DNA of 53,401 nt, taken from the NCBI GenBank assembly GCA_964383325.1, contig CAYLGY010000006.1:1-53401 (forward strand), read 5' to 3'. A model generated the notes under the pieces. It was given only the letters and a program-made list of their open reading frames with translations, ran no database searches and was not told the DNA's origin. Position 1 is the first letter of the stretch. Every line of letters starts with the position of its first letter. Below, in pieces: positions 1 to 8,147 of this stretch. The stretch is from CAYLGY01 sp964383325 (GTDB lineage: Bacteria; Pseudomonadota; Alphaproteobacteria; Rhizobiales; Rhizobiaceae). The translations under genes and the position numbers were made by a program.

Positions 1-40
1 GGTGCGCGTCATGCGAGGCAATCGTGCGCAATGCGTGAGA

Positions 41-685
41 CTAGCCCGCGCGCAGCAGGATCTCCTCGGCGCCGGCGCGAATGCCGATTTCCATGCCTGC
101 CTCCCGCGCCAGCAACAGGGTGTAGTAGAACTGGACGGAGTGCGCGTCGATCGGCTCCTGCGCGCCTTGGCCCGAATAGAGCTCGAGAAAGCGCGCCGGC
201 ACGCGCATCATCGGGCCCGAGGCCGAAAGTTCGAAGCGGGTTTCGGGGGCGGCTTCCACCTTGACGTCGATGCGGCCGCCGCGCGGAATGGCGGCATGGG
301 CAATCAGGAGCAGGTTCAGAAGCAGCTTCACCTGGTTCTTCGGCAGGAGCGCCCGGTCGCCGCTCCAGCCAAGTTCAGGCTTCTCGTTTGCCAGGAAGGA
401 CCGCGCCACGGCTTCGGCATCGCCCGTGTCGATCTGCATTCCTGCCGAGCCGGCAGCCCCGAACGCAAGCCGGGCAAATTGCAGCCGCGCCGAAGCATTG
501 CGCGCACTGGCGCGGATCAGCGCCATCGCGTCTTCGTCGGCGCCGCCCTCGTCGAGCAGTTCGAGGCCGTTATTGATGGCCCCCACCGGCGAAATGATGT
601 CATGGCACAGGCGGCTGCACAGCAAGGCTGCCAGTTCCGGGGCCGAAAGTGTGAGCGTACCGGGCAATTCTTCTACCTCCAGCAT
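41..685 (-). CDS. chpT: Histidine phosphotransferase ChpT
   Basis: ChpT shuttles phosphate from the hybrid kinase CckA to the response regulators CtrA and CpdR, in the cytoplasm. The 214-residue product has the family hallmark at the N-terminus, LCHDIISPVGAINNGLEL, with the phosphorylated histidine at about residue 28. A degenerate GHKL-like fold follows; it has no ATP-binding motifs, as expected for ChpT. The length is normal for the family. It is transcribed divergently from eipA across about 200 bp holding two CtrA-like half-sites. The downstream target cpdR lies about 44 kb away in the same window. Identification by family motif is strong; the phosphorelay role is taken from Caulobacter and Brucella. 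Confidence 0.92.
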   Translation of the reverse strand: MLEVEELPGTLTLSAPELAALLCSRLCHDIISPVGAINNGLELLDEGGADEDAMALIRASARNASARLQFARLAFGAAGSAGMQIDTGDAEAVARSFLANEKPELGWSGDRALLPKNQVKLLLNLLLIAHAAIPRGGRIDVKVEAAPETRFELSASGPMMRVPARFLELYSGQGAQEPIDAHSVQFYYTLLLAREAGMEIGIRAGAEEILLRAG

Positions 686-790
686 GGTCCTCGAATCGTG
701 CAGACTGCAATCATCGAGGGATACATGCGCCGGGACAGCTCGGCAAGCTGGCCGGCAAACGGCAGGCGGTGGCGTCGATTGCGCCGGAAA

Positions 791-819
791 TTAATGGTTG
801 AAAAAGGATTTCCGGTTAA
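791..819. promoter_or_regulatory. Two CtrA-like half-sites between chpT and eipA
   Basis: The chpT-eipA intergenic region contains ATGGTTGA (794-801, reverse complement TCAACCAT) and CCGGTTAA (812-819, reverse complement TTAACCGG). CtrA half-sites have the consensus TTAACCAT, and the full consensus is TTAA-N7-TTAAC. These are imperfect and not at the canonical 7-bp spacing, so this is an inference supported mainly by the known CtrA control of eipA in Brucella. Confidence 0.35.
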
Positions 820-892
820 GGTTTCCGTATCGTTGCCGGACCGCGGGATCGGCGCATCCCGGATGGCCGGCATTTTCCGAAAGGAGAGCGAC

Positions 893-1477
893 ATGACGAT
901 TCATGCCCTGACCCACAGGTTCCGGCGAATTTTTTTCGCGATCGCCATCGCCCTGACCGGGATCGGCCTCGTCAGCCTTGCCCCCGCCAGGGCCGACACC
1001 TACAGCATGGACGAGATCATCATGGCCGGGCACGATTTCTTCGGCACGACCTCGGGCGAGCTCGCCGCCGGAGTCGAACGGATCTTCGGCAATCTCGGCC
1101 TGCCCAATGGCTATGTCCTCGGCGAGGAAGGTGCCGGCGCCTTCATTGGCGGCCTGACCTATGGAGAGGGGGTCCTGCACACCAAGAATGCCGGAAACCA
1201 TAATGTTTTCTGGCAGGGACCGTCCATCGGCTGGGATTTCGGCGCCTCCGGATCGCGCCTGATGATCCTTGTCTATAATCTGGATTCGATCGATTCGGTC
1301 TATCGGCGCTACGCCGGAGTTGCGGGATCAGCCTATGTCGTGGCCGGCCTCGGCTTCAACGTGCTGAAGAATGGCGATGTGCTGCTGGTGCCGATCCGAA
1401 CTGGCATCGGGGCTCGCCTCGGCGTCAATCTCGGCTATCTGAAGCTGACGTCGCAGCCGACCTGGAATCCGTTCTGA
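893..1477 (+). CDS. eipA: EipA-like DUF1134 periplasmic envelope integrity protein
   Basis: This is a DUF1134 family protein of 194 residues. In Brucella the homologue EipA is a periplasmic protein needed for envelope stress resistance, and its gene is activated by CtrA. The ATG at 893 is chosen because AAAGGAGAG sits just upstream and it gives a clean Sec signal peptide (basic start, hydrophobic stretch, cleavage near ARA-DTYS). The open frame extends further upstream only because chpT antisense happens to be open. The mature protein is rich in glycine and beta-type sequence, for example GLPNGYVLGEEGAGAFIGG. It is divergent from chpT. Confidence 0.88.
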   Translation: MTIHALTHRFRRIFFAIAIALTGIGLVSLAPARADTYSMDEIIMAGHDFFGTTSGELAAGVERIFGNLGLPNGYVLGEEGAGAFIGGLTYGEGVLHTKNAGNHNVFWQGPSIGWDFGASGSRLMILVYNLDSIDSVYRRYAGVAGSAYVVAGLGFNVLKNGDVLLVPIRTGIGARLGVNLGYLKLTSQPTWNPF

Positions 1478-1592
1478 GCCGGAGCATGCGATCGACGGCT
1501 TGAGGCGGCGGTCTTCGGTTCGACTGCGGCCAGGGGTCTTGCCGGTCACGCCAAAGTGAAGACAGAATGCCTCTGGATCCGCCGCCGCGTCC

Positions 1593-2732
1593 GTGCGACA
1601 ATCAGTCCAGCGTTCCTATTTGCGGAATTCATCCTTGCTGCAACAGGTCCTGTTCTTCCTCTTGGGCTCCCTTGGCGCGGGCCTGCTTGCATTGCTCGCC
1701 GCGCCAGCCGTCTGGCGCCGGTCTGCCATGCTCACCCGCAAGCGGCTCGAAGCCTCGCTCCCCATGAGCCGCAACGAGATGCTTGCCGCCTCCGACCGGG
1801 TGCGCGCCGAGGCCGCCATGGCAATCCGCCGGCTGGAAGTGGAACTGAAGGCCGCGCGCGACCAGGCCACGGAAGCGCGGGCCGCGCTCGGCCGGCAGAT
1901 CGAGGAGCTCGTTCAGCTGCGCAAGCTGCGCGACGAGAACAATGCGAGCGTGCCGGCGCTTGAGGAACGCATCGCGCAACTCGAAGCTCGTCTAGAGGAG
2001 CGCGACCGCGAGCTGGAGAAGGTTTCGCACGATCTTGCCGCCGCGCTTGACGAGCTGGAAAACCGGGCCGACCAGACCGAGCGACTGTGGCGGGAGCAGG
2101 AGGTTGCCTCGCTCGACGCCAGCAATCTGCAGCTCGAGCTCGTGGCGCGGGAAGCGCGGATCGATCAGTTGCTGAACGATATCCAGACCCTGAAGCGCGA
2201 ACGGCGCGATCTCGAGGTGCGCGCGCGGGACCTGGCGGCCGAGACCGGCGCATTGCATGACAGTCTGCAATTGCGTCAGGCAAGGCTGGAGGAGACCGAG
2301 GCCAAACTGGCGAAGCTGATGGCGCAGCTTACGGATACCGAGGAGCGCCTCGAACGCCGCGAGAGGGAATTGCAAAGATTGCGGAAGCTGGATGGAAACA
2401 TGGATGAAGGCGGCGCGGCGCAACTGATCGCCCAACTCATAGAAGAGCGAGATGCGCTGGAGGAACGGCTACGCCAGCTGATGGCGGAGAAGCTGCCCGC
2501 CGAGCCCGCCACCCCGGCCGGCCGGCCGGCGGAGCCTGCGGGAGATACTGCGCTGCGGGAGCAGATCCGCGCGCTTGCCGCGCAATTCGTACATCTGACC
2601 GCATTGCTCGAGAGCGAGGCGCCGGCCGAGCCCGGTCTCCACACGCCGGGGCGCAACCAGGTCAGCAATGGCATCGCCGAGAAGATCCGTGAACTGCGCG
2701 AAGCCGCACTGGAAGCTGCCGGGCGGCAATAG
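1593..2732 (+). CDS. Membrane-anchored coiled-coil protein, conserved in rhizobia
   Basis: The function is unknown. The 379-residue product has one hydrophobic segment near residues 15-42, then the conserved stretch SLPMSRNEMLAASDRVRAE. A long charged heptad-type coiled coil runs from about residue 65 to 295, a Pro/Ala-rich linker follows, and a short helical C-terminus ends the protein. I recall proteins with this PMS-x-E-M...D-x-x-RAE block after a single membrane helix from many Hyphomicrobiales. The GTG at 1593 is the longest reasonable start and is uncertain; an internal start closer to the membrane helix is possible. The arrangement suggests an inner-membrane protein with a cytoplasmic rod, which is an inference. 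It is convergent with the RNA methyltransferase. Confidence 0.7.
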   Translation: MRQSVQRSYLRNSSLLQQVLFFLLGSLGAGLLALLAAPAVWRRSAMLTRKRLEASLPMSRNEMLAASDRVRAEAAMAIRRLEVELKAARDQATEARAALGRQIEELVQLRKLRDENNASVPALEERIAQLEARLEERDRELEKVSHDLAAALDELENRADQTERLWREQEVASLDASNLQLELVAREARIDQLLNDIQTLKRERRDLEVRARDLAAETGALHDSLQLRQARLEETEAKLAKLMAQLTDTEERLERRERELQRLRKLDGNMDEGGAAQLIAQLIEERDALEERLRQLMAEKLPAEPATPAGRPAEPAGDTALREQIRALAAQFVHLTALLESEAPAEPGLHTPGRNQVSNGIAEKIRELREAALEAAGRQ

Positions 2733-2760
2733 CACCTCAAGGGGCCATGTCGACCGTCGA

Positions 2761-3564
2761 TCACCCCGTCCAGCCGGCGCAATGATGCAGCGCGATGGCA
2801 GACGCGGCGGCAACATTGAGGCTGTCGAAGCCCGGCGCCATGGGAATGGTCACCGTGGTCATGGATCGCATGATTTCCGCCGGCAAGCCCTTCCCTTCGC
2901 TGCCGAAGAACAGGGCCGTGCGCGGCGACGGTTCGAGATCGCGCAATTGCGAAGTTCCCGATGGCGAGAAGGCGAGCTGGCGAAAGCCTGCCGCATCGAG
3001 CTGCGCCAGGATCTGTCCGGCGCTCCCGCCGCGAGCATGGGGCATGCGCAGAACCGCACCTACCGAGACACGGATTGCCTTGCGATAGAGTGGATCGCAA
3101 CATTCATCGTCGAGCAGGACGGCATCGGCGCCGAACGCGGCGGCATTGCGGAAGATCGAACCGACATTGTCATGATTGCCGATCCCGGCCAGCACGACGA
3201 GCAGAGCCCGGGCCGGCAAGGCGGCAATCAGCCCGGCGCTCGTCACGGGCGCGCGGCGGCGGCCGATCGCGAGAATTCCCCGATGCAGCGGGAAGCCGAC
3301 AATCCGGTCCATCACCGCGCGCCCGGCCACATAGACCGGCACGTCAGCGGGTACCTGACCCAGCAGATCGCCGAGCCCGTTCAGCCGATTCTCCAGCAGC
3401 AGCAGCGATTCGGCTTCGAACCTGCTGTTGCGCAGCAGGATTTCGAGCACGACCCTGCCCTCTGCGACAAAGCGGTCCCGGCGGCCGACAAGGTCGCGCT
3501 CGCGAATATCGCGATAGACTTCGATGCGCGGATCCTCAGGGTCGGAAATCTCGACAGGCTGCAT
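2761..3564 (-). CDS. TrmH/SpoU-family RNA 2'-O-methyltransferase
   Basis: A SPOUT-class methyltransferase that transfers a methyl group from S-adenosylmethionine to a ribose 2'-hydroxyl in rRNA or tRNA. The three SpoU motifs are visible: motif 1 NVGSIFRNAAAFGADAVLL, motif 2 FFGSEGKGLP, and motif 3 IPMAPGFDSLNVAAASAIAL. An N-terminal substrate-binding region precedes them (RFVAEGRVVLEILL). The start at 3564 (MQPVEISDPEDPR) is preferred because the 20 residues available upstream look non-coding. About 267 residues is normal. The RNA target cannot be told from sequence. Confidence 0.88.
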   Translation of the reverse strand: MQPVEISDPEDPRIEVYRDIRERDLVGRRDRFVAEGRVVLEILLRNSRFEAESLLLLENRLNGLGDLLGQVPADVPVYVAGRAVMDRIVGFPLHRGILAIGRRRAPVTSAGLIAALPARALLVVLAGIGNHDNVGSIFRNAAAFGADAVLLDDECCDPLYRKAIRVSVGAVLRMPHARGGSAGQILAQLDAAGFRQLAFSPSGTSQLRDLEPSPRTALFFGSEGKGLPAEIMRSMTTVTIPMAPGFDSLNVAAASAIALHHCAGWTG

Positions 3565-3703
3565 TGTCCCGGGCCTCTTGCAACAACTCGTCGGCGCCCC
3601 GGGTTCCTGCCGGAGTGCGTGCACTCCGCATAGCCTGTCCGGTCCGCCGGCGAAAGCCGTCTTCCGACGCCTTGCGAGCGGCGGACCGCATTGTTCTCCG
3701 GGA

Positions 3704-4000
3704 TCAGCTTGCCTCTAGCACGCTGTCTAGCGTCCGCAGAATGCTGTCAGCCTTGACCGAATTGGAAGAGTAGAAGATCGTCTGCCCCTCGCGACGCGTC
3801 TGCACGAGGCCCAGCGCCCGCAGCTTGGCAAGATGCTGCGACAGCGCCGACTGGCTGAGTTCCACCTTCTCGGCGATCTTGCCGACCGAGATCTCGCCAT
3901 TGAGCAGGTGGCACATGATCAACAGGCGGCGTTCATTGCCCAATGCGGAAAGAATCTCGGCCCCGGTAGCATGGCCCTTGGCGACGTTCTGGTACTTCAT
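3704..4000 (-). CDS. ArsR-family transcriptional regulator, NolR-like
   Basis: A 98-residue winged-helix regulator. The recognition helix region LSQSALSQHLAKLRALGLVQTRREGQTIFYSS closely resembles rhizobial NolR, a global regulator of nodulation and housekeeping genes. Only one cysteine is present (MCHLL), so the two-cysteine sulfide or persulfide sensor site of BigR/SqrR relatives is incomplete, and no arsenic-type metal site is evident. The start is the ATG at 4000. Upstream lie a 20-bp perfect-arm inverted repeat (4024-4043) and a sigma70-like promoter, so autoregulation is plausible. It could be a NolR orthologue or a smaller paralogue. Confidence 0.85.
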   Translation of the reverse strand: MKYQNVAKGHATGAEILSALGNERRLLIMCHLLNGEISVGKIAEKVELSQSALSQHLAKLRALGLVQTRREGQTIFYSSNSVKADSILRTLDSVLEAS

Positions 4001-4023
4001 GGTAATCCCCCATTTCTAGATCG

Positions 4024-4043
4024 TCCCCGAATCATTTCGGGGA
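4024..4043. promoter_or_regulatory. Perfect inverted repeat upstream of the ArsR gene
   Basis: The arms TCCCCGAA and TTCGGGGA are exact inverted copies around a 4-base loop TCAT. The element lies 24 bp upstream of the ArsR start codon and downstream of the predicted promoter. It could be an autoregulatory operator for the ArsR dimer or an RNA hairpin in the leader. The symmetry is seen directly; the role is inferred. Confidence 0.5.
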
Positions 4044-4121
4044 ACGTTGCATGCAGCCGAATCTGGGGGGAAAATCCGGCGGCGACCCTTATCGGCAATC
4101 GTGCCTGCCGATGTTCGATCT

Positions 4122-4148
4122 CTAATATAATTCACCCATATCTGTCAA
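4122..4148 (-). promoter_or_regulatory. Sigma70-like promoter for the ArsR gene
   Basis: On the minus strand TTGACA (4148-4143) is followed by the AT-rich TATATTAG around 4129-4122, with TATTAG at a 15-bp spacing or TATATT at 13. The -35 is perfect but the spacing is short, so the exact -10 is uncertain. The surrounding 4120-4200 stretch is markedly AT-rich for this genome. Confidence 0.4.
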
Positions 4149-4210
4149 AGCCTAATGCAAAAAAATTTTGGCAAATAAAACAGTAAGTTATTTCAAGCGC
4201 TGAAGACTTG

Positions 4211-4242
4211 CCCGCCTGAGATGCAACCATGCAACAGGCGGG
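4211..4242 (-). terminator. Hairpin downstream of the SDR gene
   Basis: CCCGCCTG (4211-4218) and CAGGCGGG (4235-4242) form an 8-bp stem just beyond the 3' end of the SDR gene. No clear U-tract follows on the minus strand, so it is a candidate terminator or mRNA-end hairpin only. Confidence 0.4.
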
Positions 4243-4268
4243 CGGGCGTTTGCGGGTGGCCCTGGGTC

Positions 4269-5030
4269 CTATTTCGGCGCCATTCGCAAGGCACCATCCA
4301 GGCGGATGGTCTCTCCGTTCAGCATCTGATTCTCGACAATATGCATTGCGAGCGCGGCGAACTCGGCCGGTTCGCCAAGTCGCGGCGGGAACGGGACCTG
4401 CTTGCCGAGCGAAGCAACCGCCTCATCCGGCAGGCTGGCGACCATGGCGGTCCGAAAAGGACCGGGAGCAATGGAAACCACGCGGATGCCGCTACTGGCC
4501 AGATCGCGCGCCACCGGCAGGGTCATGGCGGCCACGCCGCCCTTCGAAGCGGCATAGGCAGCCTGCCCGACCTGCCCGTCAAAGGCCGCAATCGAGGACG
4601 AATTGACGACGACGCCGCGTTCGCCGCCCGCAAGTGGCTCCAGATCGCGCATGTGCCGGGTCGCCAGCCGGATCATGTTGAACGTACCGAGGAGATTGAC
4701 CCGCAAGACGCGCTCGAATTCGTCCAGCGGATGAGCGCCGTCGCGCGTCAGGGTCCGGCGCACGACAACGATGCCGGCGCAATTGACCAGAATTCGCGCC
4801 GCGCCGAAACGTGCTGCGACATGGTCGATGGCCGCCGCGCAGGAGGATTCGTCCGCGACATCGCAGGTCGCGGCAATGCCGCCGATTTCCTGCGCCACCA
4901 ATTGCGCGCGCTCGCCATTCAGATCGAGAACGCCGACTTGCGCGCCCTTCTGCGCAAGGGCCCGCGCCGTTGCTTCTCCCAGACCCGAGCCTGCGCCCGT
5001 AACGATGGCGGTCATGCCTTCAATGTTCAT
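4269..5030 (-). CDS. Short-chain dehydrogenase, 3-hydroxyacyl-CoA dehydrogenase type II-like
   Basis: A classical SDR of 253 residues. The NAD-binding glycine motif is VTGAGSGLGEATARAL and an acidic residue ends beta 2 (GVLDLNG), favouring NAD. The NCAG motif follows, then catalytic serine in NSSSIAAFDGQVGQAAYAASKGG with the YxxxK pair. The overall pattern matches type II 3-hydroxyacyl-CoA dehydrogenases (HSD10-like), which oxidise hydroxyacyl-CoA in fatty-acid or isoleucine breakdown; substrate assignment is inference. The start at 5030 (MNIEGMTAIV) is chosen over the longer open frame because it places the glycine motif at the usual distance. Confidence 0.85.
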   Translation of the reverse strand: MNIEGMTAIVTGAGSGLGEATARALAQKGAQVGVLDLNGERAQLVAQEIGGIAATCDVADESSCAAAIDHVAARFGAARILVNCAGIVVVRRTLTRDGAHPLDEFERVLRVNLLGTFNMIRLATRHMRDLEPLAGGERGVVVNSSSIAAFDGQVGQAAYAASKGGVAAMTLPVARDLASSGIRVVSIAPGPFRTAMVASLPDEAVASLGKQVPFPPRLGEPAEFAALAMHIVENQMLNGETIRLDGALRMAPK

Positions 5031-5100
5031 GATTGTGCTCCCATTTCCTGATGCAGGAAACTCTTGCCGTAATTGCGCGGATTTTCCAAGCGGCTTGCGC

Positions 5101-6144
5101 TCAGCGCGCAGCCTGAAACCGGGCAATGGCCGCCACGACATCATCGGAACTGATGCGTCCGACAAGAACGCCATTGTCGAAAACGCCAATTTCGCCGCGC
5201 GAGCGCGCCAGGGCCTGCAGCAGGTCGCGCGCCGGGGTTCCGGGTTGCGCCGAGCCGCCGACCGGCCGCGCCGAAGCCTCCGCCGGGTCGCGCATGATGT
5301 CGCGCGCGCGCAGGACGCCGAGCGGGTTCATGTGGGCGACGAAATCCGCGACATATTCATTTGCCGGATGCAGCAGGATTTCCTGCGCCGTACCGATCTG
5401 CACGATGCGGCCGCCTTCCATGATGGCGATGCGATTACCGATCTTCAGGGCTTCGTCGAGATCGTGGCTGACGAACACGATCGTCTTGCGCAGCTGGCTC
5501 TGCAACGCCAGCAGCTCGTCCTGCAGGCGCGCGCGAATCAACGGATCGAGCGCGGAAAACGGTTCGTCCATGAGCAGTACGGGCGCCCCGGTCGCAAATG
5601 CGCGCGCAAGGCCGACGCGTTGCTGCATGCCGCCGGACAATTCACCGACAAGGCTGTGCGCCCGGTCCGCAAGACCGACCAGTTCGAGCTGCGCCGCCAC
5701 TTTCTTGCTCCGCTCCTTCCGGCTCAATCCGGCAAGTTCGAGGCCGAGGCCGACATTGTCCGCGACGCTGCGCCAGGGCAGCAGGGCAAATTGCTGGAAG
5801 ACCATGGAAACCAGCCGCGACCGGATGTGCCGTAACTCGTCGCGGCGGGCGGTCGCAATGTCATGCACCTTGCCATCGGCATGGATGCGCACCGTTCCGC
5901 GAGTGATCGGATTCAACCGGTTGATTGCGCGCAGGAGGGTGGACTTGCCGGAGCCGGACAGGCCCATCAGCACCAGGATCTCCCCTTCGCTGATACTGAC
6001 GCTGCAATCGTGCACGCCCAGCACATTGCCTGTCCCGCTCTGGATCTCGGACCGGCTGGCGCCCTGATCCGCCATTTCCAGCGCCCTGGCGGATCGTGGC
6101 CCGAACAGGATCGTTACCCGGTCGATCTCGATCTTGTGCTTCAT
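5101..6144 (-). CDS. choV: Choline/betaine ABC transporter ATP-binding protein ChoV
   Basis: The ATPase of the choline importer at the cytoplasmic membrane. Walker A GLSGSGKST, Q-loop MVFQQFALLPWRSV, signature LSGGMQQRVGLARA, Walker B VLLMDEPFSALD and the switch histidine VFVSHD are all present. A C-terminal regulatory extension (MNPLGVLRARDIM..., then GVFDNGVLVGRISSDDVVAAI) resembles the CBS-like tail of ProV/OpuAA. At 347 residues it has typical ChoV length. It overlaps choW by 4 bases and is the last gene of choX-choW-choV. Confidence 0.9.
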   Translation of the reverse strand: MKHKIEIDRVTILFGPRSARALEMADQGASRSEIQSGTGNVLGVHDCSVSISEGEILVLMGLSGSGKSTLLRAINRLNPITRGTVRIHADGKVHDIATARRDELRHIRSRLVSMVFQQFALLPWRSVADNVGLGLELAGLSRKERSKKVAAQLELVGLADRAHSLVGELSGGMQQRVGLARAFATGAPVLLMDEPFSALDPLIRARLQDELLALQSQLRKTIVFVSHDLDEALKIGNRIAIMEGGRIVQIGTAQEILLHPANEYVADFVAHMNPLGVLRARDIMRDPAEASARPVGGSAQPGTPARDLLQALARSRGEIGVFDNGVLVGRISSDDVVAAIARFQAAR

Positions 6145-6980
6145 GGATGGCTCCCGGGCATACGAAACAGCCGGTCAAGCACGATGGCGATGACGACGAT
6201 CACCAGACCGGATTCGAATCCAAGCGCGGTATTGACCGTGTTCAGCGCCCGCACCACCGGCACGCCAAGCCCGTCTGCCCCGACCAGTGCCGCGATCACG
6301 ACCATGGAAAGCGAGAGCATGATCGTCTGCGTCAAGCCGGCCATGATCTGCGGCACGGCATAGGGCAGCTCGATTTTCCACAGCAATTGCCAGCCGGTGG
6401 CCCCAAAGGCCTCTCCTGCCTCGATGAGCTGGCGAGGGGTGGAGGAAATGCCCAGATGCGTCAGCCGGATCGGTGCAGGCAACACGAAGATCGCCGTCGC
6501 GATCAGGCCAGGTACCATGCCGATGCCGAAGAAGACGATGGCCGGAATGAGATAGACGAAGGTCGGCAGGGTCTGCATCAGGTCCAGCACCGGCCGCAGG
6601 AACATGTAGAGGCGTGGCCGGTGCGCTGCGGCTATGCCTACGGGCAGGCCGATGGCCATGCAGAGCAGACAGGCCGACAGGACGAGCGTCAGCGTCTCCA
6701 TCGTCGCCTGCCAATACCCCTGGTTCAGGACAAACAGGAATGCGCCGGCAGTGAGCAGTGCTACCCCCAGCGAACGGCGGAGCACCCAGGCAATCGCGGT
6801 GAAAGCCAGCACGGTCACCAACGGATGCGGCGCGGTCAGAACGAACAGGATCGCGTCGATAATCGCGCTCATTCCCGTTGCCAACGCATCGAAGAACCAA
6901 GCGAGATTCGCGGTCAGCCAGTCCACGATCGCCCGCGCTGTCCGGCCCACCGGGATCTTGTTCGCGGTAAGAAAGTCCAT
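6141..6980 (-). CDS. choW: Choline/betaine ABC transporter permease ChoW
   Basis: The membrane subunit of the choline importer, 279 residues. It has several hydrophobic helices and the ABC-permease EAA loop (EAGEAFGATGWQLLWKIELPYAVPQIMAGL). The N-terminus (IPVGRTARAIVDWLTANLAWFFDAL) is the ProW/ChoW type. Its 3' end overlaps choV, indicating translational coupling. It lies 114 bp downstream of choX with a hairpin in between, a common device for making more binding protein than permease. Confidence 0.9.
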   Translation of the reverse strand: MDFLTANKIPVGRTARAIVDWLTANLAWFFDALATGMSAIIDAILFVLTAPHPLVTVLAFTAIAWVLRRSLGVALLTAGAFLFVLNQGYWQATMETLTLVLSACLLCMAIGLPVGIAAAHRPRLYMFLRPVLDLMQTLPTFVYLIPAIVFFGIGMVPGLIATAIFVLPAPIRLTHLGISSTPRQLIEAGEAFGATGWQLLWKIELPYAVPQIMAGLTQTIMLSLSMVVIAALVGADGLGVPVVRALNTVNTALGFESGLVIVVIAIVLDRLFRMPGSHP

Positions 6981-7025
6981 CGGTCAGGTCACCCCGGCAG
7001 GCGGCAAGAGCCATTCTGTGCAGAT

Positions 7026-7065
7026 GGTGTGGAGCGCCAGCCGGGAGGCCTGTAGGAACCACACC
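7026..7065 (-). other. Intergenic hairpin between choX and choW
   Basis: GGTGTGG (7026-7032) and CCACACC (7059-7065) can form a 7-bp stem with an imperfect GC-rich interior. It sits between the binding-protein gene and the permease gene, where mRNA hairpins often stabilise the upstream message. The role is inferred. Confidence 0.4.
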
Positions 7066-7094
7066 CGGCAGGCGCAACCGGAAACCCGCTTCGG

Positions 7095-8033
7095 CTACAG
7101 GCCGAGATGCGCCCGGACAGCAGCTTCGGCATCGCCGCCGTCGCGCGTGGTGACACCTTCGAGCCAGCCGAGCACGAAATCCGGATTGTCCTTCATCCAG
7201 GCATTGGCTGCCTTGGCCGGATCCTCATTGTCATTGAGAATCGCACCCATGATCTCGTTTTCCATCTGAAGCGTGAAATGTACATTGCTCAGGAACTTGC
7301 CGACATTCGGACATTCCTCCGCAAAGCCGGCGCGGACATTGGTGTAGACGGTGGCTCCACCGAAATCGGGGCCGAAATACTCATCCCCACCGGTCAGATA
7401 GGTCAGCTCGAAATTGGCATTCATCGGATGGGGCTCCCAACCGAGAAACACGATCGGCTCGTTCCGTTTCGTGGCCCGATCCACCTGGGCAAGCATGCCC
7501 TGCTCCGACGATTCCGCCAGGGAGAAGGCACCCAGCCCGAACGCATCCGATTCGATCATGTCGAGGATGAGTCGATTGCCGTCATTTCCGGGCTCGATCC
7601 CGTAGATCTTGCCGCCCAGCGCGTCGGCGTGGCTGGCAATATCGCCGAAATCTGCAATGCCGAGCGCCGCGCCGGCCGCGTTTGTCGCCAGCGTGTATTT
7701 CGCCCCTTCCAGATTCGCGCGCAGGGTCTCTACCGAGCCCTCCTCCCGGTAGGAGGCAATATCGGCCTCCATGGTCGGCATCCAGTTGCCGAGAAAGACG
7801 TCGATATCCTCATTCTTCAGCGACGCATAGGTCACCGGCACCGACAGGACCTTGATGTCCGTCTCATAGCCAAGTGCTTTCAGCACTTCCGTCGTCGCAG
7901 CCGTCGTCGCAGTGATATCGGTCCAGCCAACATCGGAGAATCGGATTGTCGAGCAGCTCTCCGGCTCGGCAGCCAGCGCCGGCCCGCCGAACGCCGTTGC
8001 GGCGAGGGTGATCGCGATCATGAATTTTCGCAT
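7095..8033 (-). CDS. choX: Choline/betaine ABC transporter substrate-binding protein ChoX
   Basis: The periplasmic receptor of the choline importer, 312 residues. The N-terminal signal peptide is clear (KFMIAITLAATAFGGPALAAEP). Conserved OpuAC/ChoX features include FSDVGWTDITATTAATTEVLKALGY, DVFLGNWMPTME and FLGWEPHPMN, which supply the aromatic box for the quaternary ammonium group. The start at 8033 is fixed by GGAGGAACTC directly upstream; the longer frame adds 28 residues that would spoil the signal peptide. It heads choXWV and is divergent from betI, which presumably represses it until choline is present. Confidence 0.92.
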   Translation of the reverse strand: MRKFMIAITLAATAFGGPALAAEPESCSTIRFSDVGWTDITATTAATTEVLKALGYETDIKVLSVPVTYASLKNEDIDVFLGNWMPTMEADIASYREEGSVETLRANLEGAKYTLATNAAGAALGIADFGDIASHADALGGKIYGIEPGNDGNRLILDMIESDAFGLGAFSLAESSEQGMLAQVDRATKRNEPIVFLGWEPHPMNANFELTYLTGGDEYFGPDFGGATVYTNVRAGFAEECPNVGKFLSNVHFTLQMENEIMGAILNDNEDPAKAANAWMKDNPDFVLGWLEGVTTRDGGDAEAAVRAHLGL

Positions 8034-8101
8034 GAGTTCCTCCAGTTCCTGCGGATTTGCGCCAATCCGGTCACAAAATAGCGTCATTTGCAAGTTTTTT
8101 G

Positions 8102-8117
8102 TTGAGCCACTGTTCAA
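8102..8117. promoter_or_regulatory. Candidate BetI operator between choX and betI
   Basis: The sequence TTGA-N8-TCAA (8102-8117, TTGAGCCACTGTTCAA) is an imperfect palindrome in the 114-bp divergent choX-betI region. BetI sites as I recall them carry a GTTCAA/TTGAAC core, which this shares on one side. The position is right for control of both genes; binding is inferred. Confidence 0.4.
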
Positions 8118-8147
8118 TGAAACCTAGTCTGGGCCAGGAGAGCATAT

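Noticed and set aside
2..892. Long upstream extension of the eipA frame (491 codons in all)
   Set aside because: It runs antisense through chpT and has no ribosome site; the ATG at 893 has a good ribosome site and signal peptide.
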